This document shows positions 1-8,970 of a stretch of 64,000 bases of DNA, piece after piece. The translations under genes and the position numbers were made by a program. The stretch is from Limnobacter sp. SAORIC-580. Lineage in GTDB: Bacteria > Pseudomonadota > Gammaproteobacteria > Burkholderiales > Burkholderiaceae_B. The notes below the pieces were generated by a model that was not told the DNA's origin, made no database searches, and was given only the letters and a program-made list of their open reading frames with translations. The stretch's first letter is position 1. Every line of letters begins with the position of its first letter. The DNA is taken from the NCBI RefSeq assembly GCF_013004065.1, contig NZ_CP053084.1:1984001-2048000 (forward strand), read 5' to 3'.

Positions 1-15
1 TGAACGCTGGACAAA

Positions 16-237
16 CTAGCGGCGGCGACCACCCACCAGCAGCAGGAAAGCGCCGGCGACAATTGCACCCACGCCTGCCCACATGGGAACATTGACCTCT
101 TTTTCCTGATCCACCGTGATCTCGAGTGAACCAATTTTTGCTGCGGTTGACTCTTCGGTGTAGCTAAAGCCCCCGTAGACCAGTCCCAAGGTGCCGGCAA
201 CAATCAACAGAATTCCAATCAGTTTGGTGGCTTGCAT
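16..237 (-). CDS. DUF3185-like small membrane protein
   Basis: A 73-residue protein with two hydrophobic segments: residues about 6-24, and about 51-68 ending in a Gly-Gly-Arg-Arg-Arg tail. A short polar loop lies between them. The layout and the LIGILLIVAGTLGLVYGG start resemble the DUF3185 family of small inner-membrane proteins, whose function is unknown. It lies tail-first at the window edge, so its downstream neighbour cannot be seen. The family call is from memory of the motif and is moderately sure. No function is proposed. Confidence 0.7.
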   Translation of the reverse strand: MQATKLIGILLIVAGTLGLVYGGFSYTEESTAAKIGSLEITVDQEKEVNVPMWAGVGAIVAGAFLLLVGGRRR

Positions 238-358
238 CTTGTTTTCCTGAATGTTGTGAATGAGAGGGTATTAACGGGCTGCGAACAAGAACGGCATACA
301 GAATAATTTGTAAAACGGAACACTCCAAGGGCAGTGTTCCTGCGCAAGCAGCAAGCGG

Positions 359-517
359 CTACTTTTTGGCAATGATATACACGGCGTGAACAATGCCGGG
401 AATGTAGCCGAGCAAAGTCAGAATGATGTTGATCCAGAAATGCTTGCCCAGCCCTTCTTGAAGAAACACGCCCAGTGGAGGCAACAAGATGGCGATCAGT
501 ATGCGAATAAGGTCCAT
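359..517 (-). CDS. YqaE/Pmp3 family membrane protein
   Basis: A 52-residue protein with two membrane helices and the family pattern seen in ILLPPLGVFLQEG and LLGYIPGIVHAVYII. YqaE/Pmp3 proteins are small stress-associated membrane proteins; the eukaryotic homologue Pmp3 affects membrane potential. I chose the ATG at 517 because GGGAGA lies just upstream of it and the family starts here. The same frame stays open upstream, but that part shows no resemblance to the family. It faces the same way as the DUF3185-like gene, about 120 bases before it. Confidence 0.85.
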   Translation of the reverse strand: MDLIRILIAILLPPLGVFLQEGLGKHFWINIILTLLGYIPGIVHAVYIIAKK

Positions 518-634
518 TGATTCTCCCGAAAAATAGTTTGAACAAAAATTGCCAGTGTTTTTTATACACGATAAAGACAAATGTTTGTTATTTTCGGTCG
601 CGTACAACAGCTTGTGTTCTGTCACGGGCAACGA

Positions 635-1042
635 TTAATCCTGGACCTTTCCACGCAGCGCCTTGACCTGCCCCCGAATGCTTTTGCCTTCCAACCTGCG
701 ACGTTTTGAACCCAGGGTGGGTCGGGTTTCACGGCGAACCTTGACAGGTTTGGCAACCTCGACAAGCAGCTCGTTCAAGCGTGCAAGGGCTTCTACCCGA
801 TTTTGTTCTTGACTGCGCGTGGTTTGAGCTTTGATGACAATAACACCGTCTTTGGTCAAACGTTGGTCTTGCAGAGCCAGTAATTTTTCCTTGATGAATT
901 CAGGCAAAGACGATGAACGAATGTCAAAACGCAGATGAATGGCACTGGACACTTTGTTGACATTTTGACCACCTGCGCCTTGGGCGCGAATGGCGGTGAA
1001 TTCGACATCCGATTCAGTCAAGGTGGGTGGCGTGTATGACAT
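635..1042 (-). CDS. arfB: Alternative ribosome-rescue factor ArfB (peptidyl-tRNA hydrolase)
   Basis: A 135-residue class I release-factor-like protein. The GGQ catalytic motif is at residues 24-26 ([11 protein letters not shown]) and hydrolyses the ester bond of peptidyl-tRNA. The basic C-terminal tail ([20 protein letters not shown]) is the part that in ArfB/YaeJ enters the empty mRNA channel of stalled ribosomes. Length matches the family (about 140). It lacks the codon-recognition domains of PrfA/PrfB, which separates it from true release factors. It starts 4 bases after the prpR stop and is in the same orientation, so it may be read from prpR transcripts. Confidence 0.93.
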   Translation of the reverse strand: MSYTPPTLTESDVEFTAIRAQGAGGQNVNKVSSAIHLRFDIRSSSLPEFIKEKLLALQDQRLTKDGVIVIKAQTTRSQEQNRVEALARLNELLVEVAKPVKVRRETRPTLGSKRRRLEGKSIRGQVKALRGKVQD

Positions 1043-1046
1043 GTTG

Positions 1047-2642
1047 TTAGCTGCCCTTATTTAAACGCCAAACCGTAGACCTGCTAATGCCCAAACCTTC
1101 AGCCACTTTATTGGCCTTGCCACCGACCAGGTTTAATGCCTGACGGACAATGCTTGTGCGCTCCGACATAGGCGCCCTGCTGTAGGCCAAGGCCAAGGCA
1201 TTCATATTGCTCATTGAATCGAGAAAATTGATGTGCTGCAAAGGTGACGTGGTCGAATTCTCCACGCCCACAAGCAGGTCTGGAAACCAGGTGCGCCAGG
1301 ACGACAGATCACTTTCTTGCAACATCAACACAGCCGCCCTGCGACACACATTCTTCAATTGACGGATATTGCCTGGCCAAGGCAAGGATTGAAGAACTGG
1401 CAAAGCCAGTTGAAGAAACTCATCAAATTTCGATTTGCTGACACGCACTGGCGTGGTCCTTAAAAAGTAGCCCGCCAATTCGCCAATGTCTTCGGTACGT
1501 TCTCGCAGTGGTGGGATATGGATCAGCATTTCATTCAGCCGGAAATAAAGGTCTTCGCGAAAGCGCCCTTCTTCAACGGCTTGCTGCAAATTCACGTTGC
1601 TGGCCGCCAGCAAACGAAAATCAACTTTGCGGGATGAGGCAGAACCAATTCGGCGCACTGTGTTGTCCTCGAGAATGCGCAGCAGCCTGGTTTGAAAAGC
1701 CAAAGGCATGTCACCAATTTCATCGAGAAACACGGTGCCCCCCTGTGCGCTTTCAAACATGCCCGCGCGCCCACCTTTCACGGCCCCTGAAAATGCACCC
1801 TCTTCATAACCAAACAGCTCGCTTTCAAGCAAGCTCTCTGTGAGCGATGCACAATTGATTGCGACAAATGGCTTTCCTGCGCGAGGGCTGGCGCTGTGGA
1901 TGGATTGGGCCACCAACTCCTTGCCCACGCCGGTTTCACCCTGAATTAGTACGGAAAAATCGATACTGCCACACAGGCGGATCGTATTGCGCAGCTTTTC
2001 AACTGCCCGGCTATTGCCAATCAGGTCTTGTTCGGTGTGGTACGTATAAGCCTGACTGTTTCGGCGCACTCCGCCTGAAGCTTTGGCACTGGCCAGCCGT
2101 ATGGCTTCCTCAAAGGCTTTGACAACACCTTGCCGGGAATAAATCAGAATGGCTTCCATGCCCATTTCTTGTGCGATTTCGGTGACCAAGCCCGACCCCA
2201 CCACCACCTTCACACCCAGCTGCGCCAATTCCCGCACGGCGCGACGCGCGTCCTCCGGTGTACGATAAGTTCGGGTACTCAAGGGCACATCAAACGCTCG
2301 GGCAAACTGCTCCAGCTCATCAAACGAATGTTCGTAACTGACCAAGCCCACTGCCGCGGACGCTTTTCTGGCTGATGCCAAGGCTTGCATCACATCAAAA
2401 CCGTCCGTACGAATAATGACCAGCGGCGCCTCAAGCTGGTTCTGCAAGAATGCGCCGTTTGAACCCGCGGCGATGAATACATCGGCCGTGTCGGTGTAGT
2501 AACGATGACGTGCATACGCCAAGGCATCTTCATAGGCCTTGGGCACCAATTCAATGTTGGCTGAACCGCTGTAGTCGCGGGCAATCTCCCGCAATGTACC
2601 AGCCAATGCGCTGATGCTGAACACCACAATTCTGGGTTTCAT
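1047..2642 (-). CDS. prpR: Sigma-54-dependent activator of propionate catabolism PrpR
   Basis: A 531-residue enhancer-binding protein. Residues about 8-175 match the PrpR N-terminal sensor domain, which in enteric bacteria responds to 2-methylcitrate. The AAA+ domain has Walker A GETGVGKE at 235-242, a sigma-54 contact loop reading GAFSGA (the usual form is GAFTGA) at 282-287, and Walker B VFLDE at 304-308. A Fis-type helix-turn-helix closes the protein ([19 protein letters not shown]). It is divergent from prpB, and the gap between them contains a sigma-54 promoter for the prp operon and two dyads. The Thr-to-Ser change in GAFTGA is mild and occurs in active family members. Confidence 0.95.
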   Translation of the reverse strand: MKPRIVVFSISALAGTLREIARDYSGSANIELVPKAYEDALAYARHRYYTDTADVFIAAGSNGAFLQNQLEAPLVIIRTDGFDVMQALASARKASAAVGLVSYEHSFDELEQFARAFDVPLSTRTYRTPEDARRAVRELAQLGVKVVVGSGLVTEIAQEMGMEAILIYSRQGVVKAFEEAIRLASAKASGGVRRNSQAYTYHTEQDLIGNSRAVEKLRNTIRLCGSIDFSVLIQGETGVGKELVAQSIHSASPRAGKPFVAINCASLTESLLESELFGYEEGAFSGAVKGGRAGMFESAQGGTVFLDEIGDMPLAFQTRLLRILEDNTVRRIGSASSRKVDFRLLAASNVNLQQAVEEGRFREDLYFRLNEMLIHIPPLRERTEDIGELAGYFLRTTPVRVSKSKFDEFLQLALPVLQSLPWPGNIRQLKNVCRRAAVLMLQESDLSSWRTWFPDLLVGVENSTTSPLQHINFLDSMSNMNALALAYSRAPMSERTSIVRQALNLVGGKANKVAEGLGISRSTVWRLNKGS

Positions 2643-2656
2643 TCAAAACACCTTAA

Positions 2657-2710
2657 GTTTCATTTGAAACACTCAACCGTTTCATTTTATACAAATGTGT
2701 TTCAAAACAC
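2657..2710. promoter_or_regulatory. Candidate PrpR binding dyads
   Basis: Two palindromes lie between prpR and prpB. GTTTCATTTGAAAC at 2657-2670 has 6-base arms, and GTGTTTCAAAACAC at 2697-2710 has 6-base arms. Centres are 40 bases apart, about four helix turns. They sit 80-140 bases upstream of the sigma-54 promoter, the usual distance for an enhancer. Binding by PrpR is inferred from position. Confidence 0.6.
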
Positions 2711-2791
2711 CATAAAATTATTCTTGTAATTACTTGATATTAATACGCCAAATTATTGATCTTATTTGAATAATCTATTATTTTTGTTGAC

Positions 2792-2807
2792 TGGCACGAA
2801 CCCTGCA
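2792..2807 (+). promoter_or_regulatory. Sigma-54 promoter of the prp operon
   Basis: TGGCACGAACCCTGCA matches the -24/-12 consensus TGGCACG-N4-TTGCW at all but one base. It lies 30 bases before the prpB start, and a sigma-54 activator gene stands next to it. Confidence 0.88.
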
Positions 2808-2837
2808 CCACACAGAACATACAACAAGGAGAACACC

Positions 2838-3719
2838 ATGACCCAACATTCCGCAGGCGCCCGTTTTCGCCAGGCAGTGAAAGAAGAACAACCTTTGCAA
2901 GTGATTGGCGCAATCAATGCCAACCACGCATTGCTGGCCAAGCGTGCCGGCTTCAAAGCCATTTACCTGAGCGGCGGCGGCGTGGCGGCTGGTTCACTGG
3001 GTCTGCCCGACCTGGGCATTTCAGGACTGGATGACGTACTGACCGACGTGCGGCGAATTACCGATGTGTGTGACACCCCATTGCTGGTGGATGTCGACAC
3101 TGGCTTTGGCTCATCAGCCTTCAATATCGCTCGTACCACCAAGGCCATGATGAAAGCCGGCGCTGCCGCCATGCACATTGAAGACCAAGTGGGCGCCAAA
3201 CGCTGTGGCCACCGCCCCGGCAAAGCGATTGTGACCCAAGCTGAAATGGTGGACCGCATCAAAGCGGCCGTGGATGCCCGTGGTTCAGACGACTTCGTGA
3301 TCATGGCGCGTACAGATGCATTGGCCGTGGAAGGTTTGCAATCGGCGATTGACCGTGCTTGCGCCTGCGTGGAAGCCGGTGCCGACATGATTTTCCCGGA
3401 AGCAATGACTGAACTGAGCATGTACCAGCAATTTGTGGACGCTGTGAAGGTGCCTGTGTTGGCCAACATCACTGAATTTGGTTCAACCCCACTGTTTACC
3501 ACCGAAGAACTGAAAGGCGTGGGCGTAGGCTTGGTGCTTTACCCCTTGAGCGCCTTCCGCGCCATGAACAAAGCAGCACAGAACGTGTATGAAGCGGTGC
3601 GCCGCGATGGCACCCAGAAGAACGTACTGGACACCATGCAAACCCGCATGGAGCTGTATGACAGCATTGGCTACCACGACTTCGAGCAGAAACTGGACGC
3701 TCTTTTTCAGCAGAAATAA
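2838..3719 (+). CDS. prpB: 2-methylisocitrate lyase
   Basis: A 293-residue enzyme of the isocitrate lyase/PEP mutase superfamily. It cleaves 2-methylisocitrate into pyruvate and succinate, the last step of the methylcitrate cycle. The catalytic motif KRCGHRPGK begins at residue 121, which puts the catalytic Cys at 123. DVDTGFG (85-91) supplies metal-binding acidic residues. The ATG at 2838 is chosen because it has AAGGAG just upstream and matches the family N-terminus; the frame stays open further upstream, but that would run through the sigma-54 promoter. First gene of prpB-prpC-acnD-prpF. Confidence 0.96.
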   Translation: MTQHSAGARFRQAVKEEQPLQVIGAINANHALLAKRAGFKAIYLSGGGVAAGSLGLPDLGISGLDDVLTDVRRITDVCDTPLLVDVDTGFGSSAFNIARTTKAMMKAGAAAMHIEDQVGAKRCGHRPGKAIVTQAEMVDRIKAAVDARGSDDFVIMARTDALAVEGLQSAIDRACACVEAGADMIFPEAMTELSMYQQFVDAVKVPVLANITEFGSTPLFTTEELKGVGVGLVLYPLSAFRAMNKAAQNVYEAVRRDGTQKNVLDTMQTRMELYDSIGYHDFEQKLDALFQQK

Positions 3720-3777
3720 CTTTAATTAAACAATATAAACAATTGTTATAAAAAACTATTTTTAACAGGAGACAGCA

Positions 3778-4938
3778 ATGTCTGAGCAACAAACAACAAC
3801 ACCTGGCTTTAAGCCCAAAAAATCTGTAGCCCTTTCAGGCACCGCCGCTGGAAATACCGCCCTGTGTACAGTGGGCCGTACGGGCAACGATCTGGCTTAC
3901 CGCGGTTACGACATTCTGGACTTGGCCACCACCACCGAATTTGAGGAAATTGCATATTTGCTGGTGCACGGCAAGCTGCCCACCGTGGCTGAACTGGCTG
4001 GCTACAAACTGAAACTGAAAGCTTTGCGCGGCATTCCTGCGGGCGTGAAGCAAGCGCTGGAAGCCCTGCCCCCTTCAGCTCACCCCATGGATGTGATGCG
4101 CACTGGTGTTTCCGTATTGGGTTGCCTGCAACCCGAGAAAGACGACCACAACCACCCCGGTGCTCGGGACATTGCCGACAAACTGATGGCCAGCCTGGGC
4201 AGCATGCTGCTTTACTGGTATCACTACAGCCACAACGGCAAGCGCATTGAAGTGGAAACTGATGATGATTCCATCGGTGGCCACTTCCTGCACCTGCTGC
4301 ACGGCGAAAAGCCGCGCGACAGTTGGGTCAGCGCCATGCACACCTCGTTGATTCTGTACGCAGAGCATGAATTCAATGCATCCACTTTCACCAGCCGCGT
4401 GGTAGCCGGTACAGGTTCCGACATGTATTCCGCCATCTGCGGCGGCATTGGTGCCTTGCGCGGCCCCAAGCATGGTGGCGCCAATGAAGTGGCGTTCGAA
4501 ATTCAAAAGCGTTACGACAACCCGGATGAAGCAGAAGCCGATATTCGTGCACGCGTTGAACGCAAGGAAGTAGTGATTGGCTTTGGCCACCCCGTGTACA
4601 CCGTGAGCGACCCCCGCAATGTGGTGATCAAGAAAGTGGCGGAAGATTTGTCCAAAGAACAGAACAACATGAAGATGTACAACATCGCGGAAAGACTGGA
4701 AAGCGTGATGTGGGAAATCAAGAAAATGTTCCCGAACCTGGACTGGTTCAGCGCCGTGAGCTACCACATGATGGGTGTGCCCACCGCCATGTTCACGCCC
4801 CTGTTCGTGATCGCCCGCACTTCCGGCTGGAGCGCCCATGTGATTGAGCAGCGAATTGACGGCAAGATCATTCGCCCAAGCGCCAACTACACCGGCCCCG
4901 AAGACCAGAAATTTGTACCCATCAAGGATCGCAAATAA
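3778..4938 (+). CDS. prpC: 2-methylcitrate synthase
   Basis: A 386-residue citrate-synthase-family enzyme that condenses propionyl-CoA with oxaloacetate to give 2-methylcitrate. The two active-site His regions are visible as [11 protein letters not shown] and [14 protein letters not shown]. The length and the short N-terminus fit PrpC rather than the longer housekeeping citrate synthase GltA. A good ribosome site (ACAGGAGA) precedes the ATG. It lies 58 bases after prpB, and acnD follows 2 bases after its stop. Confidence 0.95.
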   Translation: MSEQQTTTPGFKPKKSVALSGTAAGNTALCTVGRTGNDLAYRGYDILDLATTTEFEEIAYLLVHGKLPTVAELAGYKLKLKALRGIPAGVKQALEALPPSAHPMDVMRTGVSVLGCLQPEKDDHNHPGARDIADKLMASLGSMLLYWYHYSHNGKRIEVETDDDSIGGHFLHLLHGEKPRDSWVSAMHTSLILYAEHEFNASTFTSRVVAGTGSDMYSAICGGIGALRGPKHGGANEVAFEIQKRYDNPDEAEADIRARVERKEVVIGFGHPVYTVSDPRNVVIKKVAEDLSKEQNNMKMYNIAERLESVMWEIKKMFPNLDWFSAVSYHMMGVPTAMFTPLFVIARTSGWSAHVIEQRIDGKIIRPSANYTGPEDQKFVPIKDRK

Positions 4939-4940
4939 GC

Positions 4941-7559
4941 ATGAACACTCAATTCCGTAAAAACCTTCCAGGTACGAAGCTTGATTTCTTCGACACCCAG
5001 TCGGCTGTCGATGCAATCGAACCAGGTGCTTGGGACAAGCTGCCTTACACCAGCAAGGTGCTGGCTGAGCAGCTGGTGCGCCGCTGTGAACCTTCTTCGC
5101 TGACTGACAGCCTGAAGCAATTGATTTACCGTAAGCGCGATCTTGATTTTCCTTGGTATCCAGCCCGCGTGGTCTGCCACGACATTCTTGGTCAAACCGC
5201 TTTGGTGGATTTGGCTGGCCTGCGCAATGCGATTGCGGACCAGGGCGGTGACCCCTCACTGGTGAACCCGGTGGTGCCCACGCAATTGATTGTGGACCAT
5301 TCACTGGCGGTTGAATGTGGCGGTTTTGATCCCGACGCCTTCCAGAAGAACCGCGACATTGAAGAACGCCGTAACGAGGACCGCTTTCACTTCATCAACT
5401 GGACCAAAACCGCGTTCAAGAATGTGGATGTGATTCCAGCGGGCAACGGCATCATGCACCAGATCAACCTGGAGAAAATGTCGCCGGTGGTGCAGGTACG
5501 CGACGGCGTGGCCTTCCCCGACACCTGCGTGGGCACGGACAGCCACACGCCACACGTGGATGCGCTGGGCGTAATCTCGATTGGTGTGGGTGGTCTGGAA
5601 GCTGAAACCGTGATGCTGGGTCGTGCATCGATGATGCGCCTGCCCGATATTGTGGGCGTAGAATTGACTGGCAAACGCCAGCCCGGCATTACTGCAACCG
5701 ATATCGTGCTGGAATTGACTGCGTTTTTGCGCAAGGAACGCGTGGTGGGTGCCTATATCGAATTTTTCGGTGAGGGTGCCAACAGCCTGACCATTGGCGA
5801 CCGTGCGACCATTTCAAACATGACTCCGGAATACGGTGCCACCGCCGCAATGTTCTACATCGACGAGCAAACCATCGATTACCTGAAGCTGACTGGCCGT
5901 GAAGACGAGCAGGTGAAGCTGGTTGAACAATACGCCAAGCACACTGGCTTATGGGCCAACAAAATGACTGGTGCTGAATACGAGCGCGTGTTGACATTCG
6001 ATTTGAGCAAAGTGGTGCGCAGCATGGCTGGCCCGTCGAACCCACACGCCCGCGTGGCCACCACCGATTTGGCAGCCAAAGGCATTGCAGGCAACCTGGA
6101 TGCAGCGCGCGCCCAAGAGGCCGAGGGCCTGATGCCTGATGGTGCCGTGATTATCGCTGCCATTACCAGCTGCACCAACACCAGCAACCCGCGCAACGTA
6201 GTGGCTGCGGCCTTGTTGGCCCGCAAAGCCAATGAGTTGGGCTTGGTACGCAAACCCTGGGTGAAATCTTCTTTCGCCCCAGGTTCCAAAGTGGCCGAGT
6301 TGTATTTGAAAGACTCAGGCCTGTTGCCTGAACTGGAAAAGCTCGGCTTTGGCATTGTGGCCTTTGCCTGCACCACCTGCAACGGCATGAGTGGCGCGCT
6401 TGATCCTAAAATTCAGCAAGAAATTATTGACCGCGATTTGTACGCCACCGCTGTATTGAGCGGCAACCGCAACTTCGATGGCCGCATTCACCCCTACGCC
6501 AAGCAGGCGTTCCTCGCCAGCCCCCCGCTGGTGGTGGCTTACGCCATTGCGGGCACCATTCGCTTTGATATTGAGCGCGATGTACTGGGTATAGTGAACG
6601 GCAAAGAAATTCGCCTGAAAGACCTGTGGCCTTCAGATGAAGAAATAGATGCGATCGTAAATGAATTCGTGAAACCTTCACAGTTCCGCGAAATTTATAT
6701 TCCCATGTTTGACCTGGGTGCCATTGAAGAAGCGAAAAGCCCACTGTACGACTGGCGCCCACAAAGCACCTACATTCGTCGTCCACCCTACTGGGACACG
6801 GAAGGCCAAGGTGCTTTGGCTGCTCGACCACGCACCTTGAAAAACATGCGCCCGCTGGCGGTACTCGGTGACAACATTACGACTGATCACCTCAGCCCAT
6901 CCAACGCGATCATGATGAACAGCGCGGCAGGTGAATACCTGCATAAAATGGGTTTGCCGGAAGAAGACTTCAACAGCTATGCCACGCACCGTGGTGACCA
7001 TTTGACCGCGCAACGTGCCACCTTCGCCAACCCCACCCTGCAAAACGAAATGGTTCGCGATGCAGACGGCAAAGTGAAAAAAGGCTCACTGGCCCGCATT
7101 GAACCGGAAGGCAAGGTAACGCGCATGTGGGAAGCAATTGAAACCTACATGGACCGTGGCCAGCCGCTGATCATCATCGCAGGTGCTGACTACGGTCAGG
7201 GTTCTTCTCGCGACTGGGCAGCCAAAGGTGTTCGTCTGGCCGGAGTAGAAGCAATTGTTGCTGAAGGCTTTGAGCGAATTCACCGCACCAACCTGATCGG
7301 CATGGGCACCCTGCCCTTGGAATTCAAGGCTGGCAACACACGCCACACCTACAACATTGACGGCACGGAAGTGTTTGAAGTGGTGGGCGAGCGCAGCCCA
7401 CGCGCAACCTTGACTGTGGTGATGACCCGCAAGAATGGGGAACGCGTCGAATTCCCTGTGACTTGCCGTTTGGACACTGCTGAAGAGGTTTCGATTTACG
7501 AGGCTGGCGGCGTTTTACAGCGTTTCGCGCAAGACTTCCTTGAAGGAACAGCTGCATGA
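4941..7559 (+). CDS. acnD: Fe/S-dependent 2-methylcitrate dehydratase AcnD
   Basis: An 872-residue aconitase-A-type protein. The three cluster-ligating Cys are at 411 (TSCTNTSNP), 477 and 480 (CTTCNG). In the methylcitrate cycle AcnD replaces the cofactor-free PrpD and dehydrates 2-methylcitrate; it works with PrpF, encoded next. No prpD is present in the window. The gene overlaps prpF by four bases (ATGA), which implies translational coupling. The name AcnD rather than AcnA rests on the operon, and a separate AcnA lies at 21059. Confidence 0.95.
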   Translation: MNTQFRKNLPGTKLDFFDTQSAVDAIEPGAWDKLPYTSKVLAEQLVRRCEPSSLTDSLKQLIYRKRDLDFPWYPARVVCHDILGQTALVDLAGLRNAIADQGGDPSLVNPVVPTQLIVDHSLAVECGGFDPDAFQKNRDIEERRNEDRFHFINWTKTAFKNVDVIPAGNGIMHQINLEKMSPVVQVRDGVAFPDTCVGTDSHTPHVDALGVISIGVGGLEAETVMLGRASMMRLPDIVGVELTGKRQPGITATDIVLELTAFLRKERVVGAYIEFFGEGANSLTIGDRATISNMTPEYGATAAMFYIDEQTIDYLKLTGREDEQVKLVEQYAKHTGLWANKMTGAEYERVLTFDLSKVVRSMAGPSNPHARVATTDLAAKGIAGNLDAARAQEAEGLMPDGAVIIAAITSCTNTSNPRNVVAAALLARKANELGLVRKPWVKSSFAPGSKVAELYLKDSGLLPELEKLGFGIVAFACTTCNGMSGALDPKIQQEIIDRDLYATAVLSGNRNFDGRIHPYAKQAFLASPPLVVAYAIAGTIRFDIERDVLGIVNGKEIRLKDLWPSDEEIDAIVNEFVKPSQFREIYIPMFDLGAIEEAKSPLYDWRPQSTYIRRPPYWDTEGQGALAARPRTLKNMRPLAVLGDNITTDHLSPSNAIMMNSAAGEYLHKMGLPEEDFNSYATHRGDHLTAQRATFANPTLQNEMVRDADGKVKKGSLARIEPEGKVTRMWEAIETYMDRGQPLIIIAGADYGQGSSRDWAAKGVRLAGVEAIVAEGFERIHRTNLIGMGTLPLEFKAGNTRHTYNIDGTEVFEVVGERSPRATLTVVMTRKNGERVEFPVTCRLDTAEEVSIYEAGGVLQRFAQDFLEGTAA

Positions 7560-8755
7560 GCAATCAACACACACAGCAATTGAAAGTACCCGCCACGTAC
7601 ATGCGTGGCGGCACCAGCAAAGGTGTGTTTTTCAGGCTGCAGGATTTGCCCGAAGTTTGCCAGAAACCGGGCGAGGCACGCGACAAACTTTTGTTGCGTG
7701 TAATCGGAAGCCCGGACCCCTATGGCAAGCAAATCGACGGCATGGGTGGTGCTACATCAAGCACCAGCAAAACCGTGATTTTGAGTAAAAGCAGCAAGGC
7801 GGATCACGATGTGGATTATCTGTTCGGACAGGTCAGCATCGACAAAGCCTTTGTGGACTGGAGCGGCAACTGCGGTAATTTGTCCTCTGCGGTGGGTTCA
7901 TTCGCAGTGGCCAGTGGCTTGGTAGAGCCCGCACGCGTGCCACAAAACGGCACTTGTGTGGTGCGTATTTGGCAAGCCAATATTGGCAAAACCATTATTG
8001 CGCATGTGCCAATTACCAACGGGCTTGTTCAAGAAACCGGCGACTTTGAACTGGATGGGGTTACTTTCCCCGCGGCCGAAGTTCAGCTGGAGTTCTTGGA
8101 CCCGGCCGATGAAGGCGAAGATGGTGCTTCAGGCTCCATGTTCCCCACTGGCAACCTGATTGACGACCTCGATGTTCCCGGCGTGGGTACATTGAAAGCC
8201 ACTTTGATCAATGCGGGCATCCCGACCATTTTCGTCAATGCGGACAGGATTGGCTACACCGGCTGCGAACTGCAAGACGACATCAACAGTGACCCCAAGG
8301 CATTGGCGATGTTCGAAACCATCCGCGCCCACGGTGCCCTGAAAATGGGCTTGATCAAACACATTGATGAAGCAGCCAAACGCCAACACACACCCAAAGT
8401 GGCCTTTGTTGCACCACCGAAAACCTACACCAGTTCGAGCGGCAAGGCAGTTGAAGCTGCAAGCATCGATTTGCTGGTACGCGCCATGAGCATGGGTAAA
8501 TTGCACCACGCGATGATGGGTACGGCCGCAGTGGCCATTGGTACAGCGGCGGCTGTGCCTGGCACCCTGGTGAATTTGGCGGCGGGTGGCAGTGAAAGAG
8601 AAGCCGTTCGCTTTGGCCATCCAAGCGGTACTTTGCGTGTGGGTGCACAGGCTGTGCTTGAAAACGGCCAGTGGGCGGTGAAAAAGGCGATTATGAGCCG
8701 CAGCGCACGCGTATTGATGGAAGGTTGGGTTCGCATACCCAACGATACGTTTTAA
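7556..8755 (+). CDS. prpF: 2-methylaconitate cis-trans isomerase PrpF
   Basis: A 399-residue protein of the diaminopimelate-epimerase fold family. The N-terminal signature YMRGGTSKGVFF is typical of PrpF. Known members convert the 2-methyl-trans-aconitate released by AcnD into the cis form that AcnB can hydrate. The start ATG overlaps the acnD stop. It is the last gene of the prp operon, and a 14-bp inverted repeat follows 35 bases later. Confidence 0.95.
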   Translation: MSNQHTQQLKVPATYMRGGTSKGVFFRLQDLPEVCQKPGEARDKLLLRVIGSPDPYGKQIDGMGGATSSTSKTVILSKSSKADHDVDYLFGQVSIDKAFVDWSGNCGNLSSAVGSFAVASGLVEPARVPQNGTCVVRIWQANIGKTIIAHVPITNGLVQETGDFELDGVTFPAAEVQLEFLDPADEGEDGASGSMFPTGNLIDDLDVPGVGTLKATLINAGIPTIFVNADRIGYTGCELQDDINSDPKALAMFETIRAHGALKMGLIKHIDEAAKRQHTPKVAFVAPPKTYTSSSGKAVEAASIDLLVRAMSMGKLHHAMMGTAAVAIGTAAAVPGTLVNLAAGGSEREAVRFGHPSGTLRVGAQAVLENGQWAVKKAIMSRSARVLMEGWVRIPNDTF

Positions 8756-8790
8756 GTAATGGAACCAAGCTGATAAAGCTTGCCACTACA

Positions 8791-8834
8791 TGCACTTCAG
8801 TTTTTTTTGGTGCAATGCCGAAAACTGAAGTGCA
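8791..8834. repeat. Perfect 14-bp inverted repeat after prpF
   Basis: TGCACTTCAGTTTT at 8791-8804 is perfectly complementary to AAAACTGAAGTGCA at 8821-8834, with a 16-base loop. It lies 35 bases after prpF in a 215-base gap that holds no other clear element. It could end prp transcription, but no T-run follows it, so a protective 3' hairpin is as likely. Confidence 0.7.
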
Positions 8835-8970
8835 AGTTTACAATCCCTGAAACTGTAGCTATGGGCAAAAGAGTGAGCAAGTACTCACGTCCCCCCACCC
8901 CTCTTTCTGATTACGTAACTCCACCCAAATTATCCTCGTGGCTCCAAAAAAATAGAACGGAGTCCCCACC

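Noticed and set aside
219..631. Longer frames around the YqaE-type gene
   Set aside because: The upstream extension has no family resemblance, and the internal ATG has a good ribosome site.
4075..5304. A 409-codon open frame on the minus strand across prpC and acnD
   Set aside because: It is antisense to two certain genes; its residues are His- and Gly-rich with no family match, as expected from the codon bias of the real genes.
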